DNA of 55,513 nucleotides, taken from contig CAJQLX010000055.1 of the NCBI GenBank assembly GCA_905479265.1, forward strand, positions 1-55,513, given 5' to 3'. Every line of letters begins with the position of its first letter. The first letter of the stretch is position 1. Shown here one piece after another: positions 51,826 to 55,513 of the stretch. A program made the translations under genes and the position numbers. The notes beneath the pieces are model-generated. The model was given only the letters and a program-made list of their open reading frames with translations, searched no databases and had not been told where the DNA came from. Source of the stretch: an uncultured Alphaproteobacteria bacterium. GTDB taxonomy: Bacteria; Pseudomonadota; Alphaproteobacteria; UBA7985.

Positions 51826-53301
51826 GTGACCAGAACGCCGGCGCTGATGCTGCTGGGCACCGGATCAGACGTCGGCAAGTCGCTGGTGGTCGCGGGGCTC
51901 TGCCGCGCCTTTACCCGTCGCGGCCTGCGCGTTGCGCCCTTCAAGCCGCAGAACATGTCGAACAATGCGGCGGTTACGCGCGACGGCGGTGAAATCGGTC
52001 GCGCTCAAGCGCTGCAAGCCAAGGCCTGCGGTCTGGCGCCGCACACCGATATGAACCCGGTGCTGCTCAAGCCCCAAAGCGAAACCGGCGCCCAAGTGGT
52101 GGTGCAGGGCAAAGTTTGGGGATCCGCACGCGGGGCTGAGTATCAGGCTATCAAAGGCCAGCTTATGCCTGCTGTGCTGGAGTCCTACGACCGCATCAGC
52201 GCGACGGTGGATTTAATGGTTGTTGAAGGCGCGGGCAGCGCCTCGGAGCTCAACCTGCGCACGGGTGATATTGCCAACTGGGGTTTTGCACGCGCTGCGC
52301 AGATTCCAACGGTGCTGGTCGGCGACATTGATCGCGGTGGCGTCATCGCCAATATCATCGGCACCCATCGGCTTATTTCCGCTGACGACCGAGCGATTTT
52401 GCGTGGTTTTCTGATCAACAAGTTTCGCGGTGACACCAGCCTTTTTGCCAGCGGCTCGACTTTGATTTGCCGTGAAACGGGCTTGCGCGATTTGGGCATT
52501 GTCCCGTTCTTTCCAGCCGCCCGCGATTTGCCCGCGGAAGATGTTCTGGCGCTGGATCAAACCCGTGTGGCATCGGCAGGCTCGGCCACGCGGGTGAAAA
52601 TCGCCGTGCTGCGGTTGGGGCGGATCTCCAACTTTGACGACTTTGACCCCCTGGCCGCCGAGCCGGAAGTCGATTTGGTCTTTGTTCAAGCGGGTGAGAC
52701 GATTCCGGCAGACGCTGATTTGGTGATCGTGCCGGGGTCCAAAGCGACGTTGGCAGATTTGGCTTTTGTCCGGGCGCAGGGCTGGGACATCGACATTGCC
52801 GCTCATGTGCGCCGGGGAAAGCCCGTGTTAGGCATTTGCGGGGGCTATCAGATGCTTGGCCGACACGTCGCCGATCCCGATGGTATCGAAGGCCCCCCGG
52901 CCAAGGCGACAGGCTTGGGTCTGCTGGACGTCGAAACGGTCATGAAAGGCCCAAAAACGCTGGTTGAAATTCGCGGTACGGACTGCGCTTGGGACCAAGA
53001 CGTTGCGGGCTATGAAATGCACATGGGGGTGACGACCCCGGTGGGCGAAGGCGTGCGTCCGATGTTGCGCTTGGGCGGTCAGGACGACGGCGCCGTGCAA
53101 GGGGTAGTTCAGGGGTGTTACTTGCACGGGTTGTTCAACGAAGACGGCTTCCGCGCCGCATTTCTGCGCGCGCTGGACCCGGCCTTGCAGAGCGCTCTTG
53201 CCTTTGATCAGCGCGTAGAGAGCACGCTGGATGACTTGGCAAAACACTTTGAAACCCACCTCGATCTCGACGAATTTTTCGCCTTGGCTCAAGCGGGTTG
53301 A
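51826..53301 (+). CDS. cobQ: cobyric acid synthase (CobQ)
   Basis: Amidates the b, d, e and g side chains of adenosyl-corrin, using glutamine and ATP. N-terminal [29 protein letters not shown] and [13 protein letters not shown]; the C-terminal amidotransferase has [10 protein letters not shown] with the nucleophile Cys and a YEMHMG signature. GTG start. 491 aa. Ends 3 nt before the convergent cobD. Confidence 0.95.
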   Translation: MTRTPALMLLGTGSDVGKSLVVAGLCRAFTRRGLRVAPFKPQNMSNNAAVTRDGGEIGRAQALQAKACGLAPHTDMNPVLLKPQSETGAQVVVQGKVWGSARGAEYQAIKGQLMPAVLESYDRISATVDLMVVEGAGSASELNLRTGDIANWGFARAAQIPTVLVGDIDRGGVIANIIGTHRLISADDRAILRGFLINKFRGDTSLFASGSTLICRETGLRDLGIVPFFPAARDLPAEDVLALDQTRVASAGSATRVKIAVLRLGRISNFDDFDPLAAEPEVDLVFVQAGETIPADADLVIVPGSKATLADLAFVRAQGWDIDIAAHVRRGKPVLGICGGYQMLGRHVADPDGIEGPPAKATGLGLLDVETVMKGPKTLVEIRGTDCAWDQDVAGYEMHMGVTTPVGEGVRPMLRLGGQDDGAVQGVVQGCYLHGLFNEDGFRAAFLRALDPALQSALAFDQRVESTLDDLAKHFETHLDLDEFFALAQAG

Positions 53302-53304
53302 CCC

Positions 53305-54270
53305 TCAAAGGCTGAGGGCGGCCCAGAGGATGAGGGTACCCAGAGCGACGATAGCGGTCATCACGGCGCCTGCGCGGAAATAGAGCCCGAGCGCGCGGAC
53401 AATGTCGCCGCCGGTCAGGTCTCGCCGACCATTGCCCATTGGGGGATCGGTGGACCAGCCGGTATCGTACTTGCGCGGTCCGGCCAGTGCCACGTTCAGC
53501 GAAGCGGCAAAGGCGGCTTCGGGCCATCCCGCGTTGGGTGAGCGATGCTGGGGCGCACCCCGCACCATCGCGCGCCAACCGCCACCAGAGACAAGGCAAA
53601 CTAAAGCGCCCGTAAGCCGGGCGGGAATCCAGTTTGCAGCGTCGTCCAGACGCGCTGCGGGCTTACCAAAGTCCTCAAAGCGTTCGTTTCGATAACCCCA
53701 CATGCTGTCCAGCGTATTCACCGCTTTGTACGCCAGCAGACCCGGTAATCCGCCGATCAGACCCCAAAACAGAGGGGCTGTGACGCCGTCGGAGAAGTTT
53801 TCGGCCAAGGATTCAATCGCAGCGCGGCTCACGCCGGCTTCGTCCAAGGCTTTGGGGTCACGGCCAACGATGTGGGATACCGCTTCGCGTCCTTGGTCCA
53901 ACCCTGAGGCCAGACCGTCAGCCACCCGCGCGACAAACTGTGCCAGCGTTGAAAACGCGAGCAGGACGGCGCTGGTCAGCGCAAAGACCAGCGCGTAGCC
54001 CCAGAACGGCAAAAGCAACAGCGCGAGCAGGCCCAAAGCCGCGCACCCCGCCACCAGAACCGTCCAAGCCACTGCCCCTTTCCACCGCCGATTCTGCACA
54101 GAACCGCGGTTCAACCGCTTTTCAAGCCACGAAACCACGCCACCAAAAAGCACCACGGGATGCGGGTTCGGTTCGAAGGACCGGCGAAGCGTGCAAAGCA
54201 CCAATTCCAGCGCCATCACGACCGAAAGCACAGCGCCGTTCACCAAAAGAAAAGATAAGAGCATCATCAT
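53305..54270 (-). CDS. cobD: adenosylcobinamide-phosphate synthase (CbiB/CobD)
   Basis: Inner-membrane enzyme that attaches the aminopropanol arm to adenosylcobyric acid. About five hydrophobic segments are visible; PNPHPVVLFGGVVSWLE, ESLAENFSDGVTAPLFW, NTLDSMWGYRNERFEDFG and DDAANWIPARLTG are family motifs. Three ATGs stand in a row at 54270, 54267 and 54264, and no good ribosome binding site separates them. 321 aa. The only minus-strand gene among cobQ and cbiX; it is divergent from cbiX. Confidence 0.93.
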   Translation of the reverse strand: MMMLLSFLLVNGAVLSVVMALELVLCTLRRSFEPNPHPVVLFGGVVSWLEKRLNRGSVQNRRWKGAVAWTVLVAGCAALGLLALLLLPFWGYALVFALTSAVLLAFSTLAQFVARVADGLASGLDQGREAVSHIVGRDPKALDEAGVSRAAIESLAENFSDGVTAPLFWGLIGGLPGLLAYKAVNTLDSMWGYRNERFEDFGKPAARLDDAANWIPARLTGALVCLVSGGGWRAMVRGAPQHRSPNAGWPEAAFAASLNVALAGPRKYDTGWSTDPPMGNGRRDLTGGDIVRALGLYFRAGAVMTAIVALGTLILWAALSL

Positions 54271-54331
54271 GGCGCGAGAAATACAGGACTCGCCGCACTG
54301 TGTCGCGTCAAAGTGGGCTAACCAGTGGTCC

Positions 54332-54345
54332 TTTAGCGCGCTAAA
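54332..54345. promoter_or_regulatory. 14-bp palindrome upstream of cbiX
   Basis: TTTAGCGCGCTAAA is a perfect 14-bp palindrome between the divergent cobD and cbiX genes, 42 nt before the cbiX ATG. Its position suits an operator. The regulator is unknown, and no cobalamin riboswitch fits in this 117-bp gap. Confidence 0.4.
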
Positions 54346-54387
54346 TGTGCGGATAAGTCATCTGCGAAGTTGAGGAGCACTCGGGAA

Positions 54388-55494
54388 ATGAAGACAGGCG
54401 TAATGGTGTGCGGCCACGGTAGCCGTAATGAAGGGGCAGTTCGCGAGTTTGCCCAAGTTGCTGAAGGCCTGCGCACGCGGCTCCCACAGTTTGACGTGGA
54501 CTACGGCTATCTCGAATTCGCCACGCCGATCATCAAAGACGGTTTGGACCGTTTGCGGGAAAAGGGCTGTGAGCGGATTTTGGCTGTTCCGGGCATGCTG
54601 TTCGCGGCGGGTCACGCCAAGAACGATATCCCCTCGGTCCTGAACACCTATGGTGCGCAGCACAACATCGAAATGCACTATGGCCGCGAGCTGGGTGTCG
54701 ATAACAAGATGATCCGCGCCGCCGGCGAGCGTGTGCGCGAAGCGATGCAGCGCGCCAATGCAGAGCAGGGCGAAGTCCCTGCGCACGAGACGCTGTTGGT
54801 TGTTGTCGGTCGCGGCGCGTCTGACCCGGATGCCAACGGCAACGTCACCAAGATCACCCGCATGCTGTGGGAAGGCTTGGGTTTTGGCTGGGCCGAGACG
54901 GCTTACTCTGGCGTGACGTTCCCGCTGGTGATGCCAGCGCTGGAAAAGTGCGCCATGCTTGGGTTCAAGCGCATCGTCGTCTTTCCGTACTTTCTGTTTA
55001 CGGGCGTTCTGGTGAACCGGATTTACGACCAGACCGATGAAGTCGCCGCAAACTACCCCGGTTTGCAGTTCATCAAGGCGGGTTATTTGAACGACCACGA
55101 TCTGGTGCTTGATACCTTCAAGGACCGGGTTGAAGAGTGCATGACCGGGCAGAATGTTATGAACTGCCTGAATTGTAAGTACCGGGAGCAGGTGCTGGGC
55201 TTTGAAGCCGAAGTGGGCCTGCCACAGGAATCGCACCATCACCACGTTGAGGGCGGCGATAAGTCTGATGGGCATTCGCATGACCATTCCCACGATCATG
55301 CGCCCGGGCATGCGCACGAGCACGCGCATGGGCATTCCCATGATCACAGCCAGCCGCACACACACCACCCCTATCCCCACAACGATCATCCGATGGGGCC
55401 ATGGTCTTTGCCGGGCAGTCGCCAGGGCGATCACTTGGTGTGTCCCTGTGGGCGCTGGGCTGTGACGAAAGATGATGAGCGTTTTGGGGCTTAA
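54388..55494 (+). CDS. cbiX: CbiX-type sirohydrochlorin cobaltochelatase, Fe-S and His-rich
   Basis: Class II chelatase thought to insert cobalt into sirohydrochlorin. GAGGAG 10 nt upstream favours the ATG at 54388 (368 aa). N-terminal VMVCGHGSRNEG and GMLFAAGHAKND carry the metal-site His; a second chelatase half follows, with VVVGRGASDPDANGN and FPYFLFTGVLVNRIYDQ. MNCLNC (258-263) is the MXCXXC Fe-S motif known in the long CbiX. Then comes a tail with 21 His in 52 residues (283-334). A CPC pair (352-354) lies near the end, before a Trp-containing terminus. Last gene of the window. Confidence 0.9.
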   Translation: MKTGVMVCGHGSRNEGAVREFAQVAEGLRTRLPQFDVDYGYLEFATPIIKDGLDRLREKGCERILAVPGMLFAAGHAKNDIPSVLNTYGAQHNIEMHYGRELGVDNKMIRAAGERVREAMQRANAEQGEVPAHETLLVVVGRGASDPDANGNVTKITRMLWEGLGFGWAETAYSGVTFPLVMPALEKCAMLGFKRIVVFPYFLFTGVLVNRIYDQTDEVAANYPGLQFIKAGYLNDHDLVLDTFKDRVEECMTGQNVMNCLNCKYREQVLGFEAEVGLPQESHHHHVEGGDKSDGHSHDHSHDHAPGHAHEHAHGHSHDHSQPHTHHPYPHNDHPMGPWSLPGSRQGDHLVCPCGRWAVTKDDERFGA

Positions 55495-55513
55495 GCCCGC
55501 TCAACTTTTTGAG

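Noticed and set aside
54271-54387. Cobalamin riboswitch before cbiX
   Set aside because: 117-bp gap with no B12-box; only a palindrome is seen.

Overview
The window reads as an ordinary, gene-dense alphaproteobacterial chromosome segment, most likely Rhodobacterales (Roseobacter-like). The order fabD-fabG-acpP-fabF-mltG-yicC-gmk, a TPR protein overlapping ispE, dapF-mtaB-ftsY, a late-cobalt cobN/cobW/cobO/cobQ cluster, an Arg/Gly-tailed S6 and an acid-tailed L9 all fit that group. The assignment is inference from gene content and order, not a search. I see no insertion sequence, prophage, CRISPR array or rRNA gene, and no clear pseudogene. There is one tRNA (Gln, anticodon TTG).

Layout. 1-5.75 kb: the edge of an ABC-transporter ATPase gene, a divergent GMC oxidoreductase and GST pair, then surA-rsmA. 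5.7-12.7 kb (minus): the fatty-acid/murein/GMP block fabD-fabG-acpP-fabF-mltG-yicC-gmk, with an SDR gene set into it on the other strand. 12.9-14.3 kb (plus): rpsF-rpsR-rplI with a leader hairpin and a strong bidirectional terminator. 14.4-19.9 kb: a sulfolipid-type sqdB, a TPR protein with ispE, and an unrecognised single-pass membrane protein with a peptidoglycan-binding-like C-terminus. 20-24.5 kb: tRNA-Gln, DUF1285-NUDIX-cca, a GntR regulator, a small TPR protein and rpmJ. 24.8-29.7 kb: a divergent pyruvate kinase, an Atm1-type ABC exporter and mnmC. 29.8-34.3 kb: DUF2278, a molybdopterin-binding protein, a methyltransferase, a 44-residue membrane peptide, rlmJ and dapF. 34.3-41.6 kb: mtaB-ftsY, a thioredoxin-like protein, a DMT transporter, NUDIX, pgk and glpD. 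41.6-55.5 kb: a large cobalamin cluster (cobB, cobA, cbiD, cobK, DUF1289, cobP, cobW, cobN, cobO, cobQ, cobD, cbiX).

How the genes work together. The cobalamin block is the main theme. It covers C-methylation of uroporphyrinogen III (CobA), C1 methylation and ring reduction (CbiD, CobK), amidation (CobB, CobQ), late cobalt insertion (CobN with CobW), adenosylation (CobO) and the nucleotide-loop entry steps (CobD, CobP). It also carries CbiX, an early cobaltochelatase type, and CbiD, the cobalt-pathway C1 methylase, so it mixes parts of the two textbook routes.

The best leads are the pyruvate kinase with several substituted active-site residues, the DapF with Ser where the second catalytic Cys is expected, the mosaic B12 pathway with its His-rich Fe-S CbiX, the rpsF leader hairpin, the unrecognised PG-binding-like membrane protein and the 44-residue peptide gene. 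None of these is proven here to be a new system.
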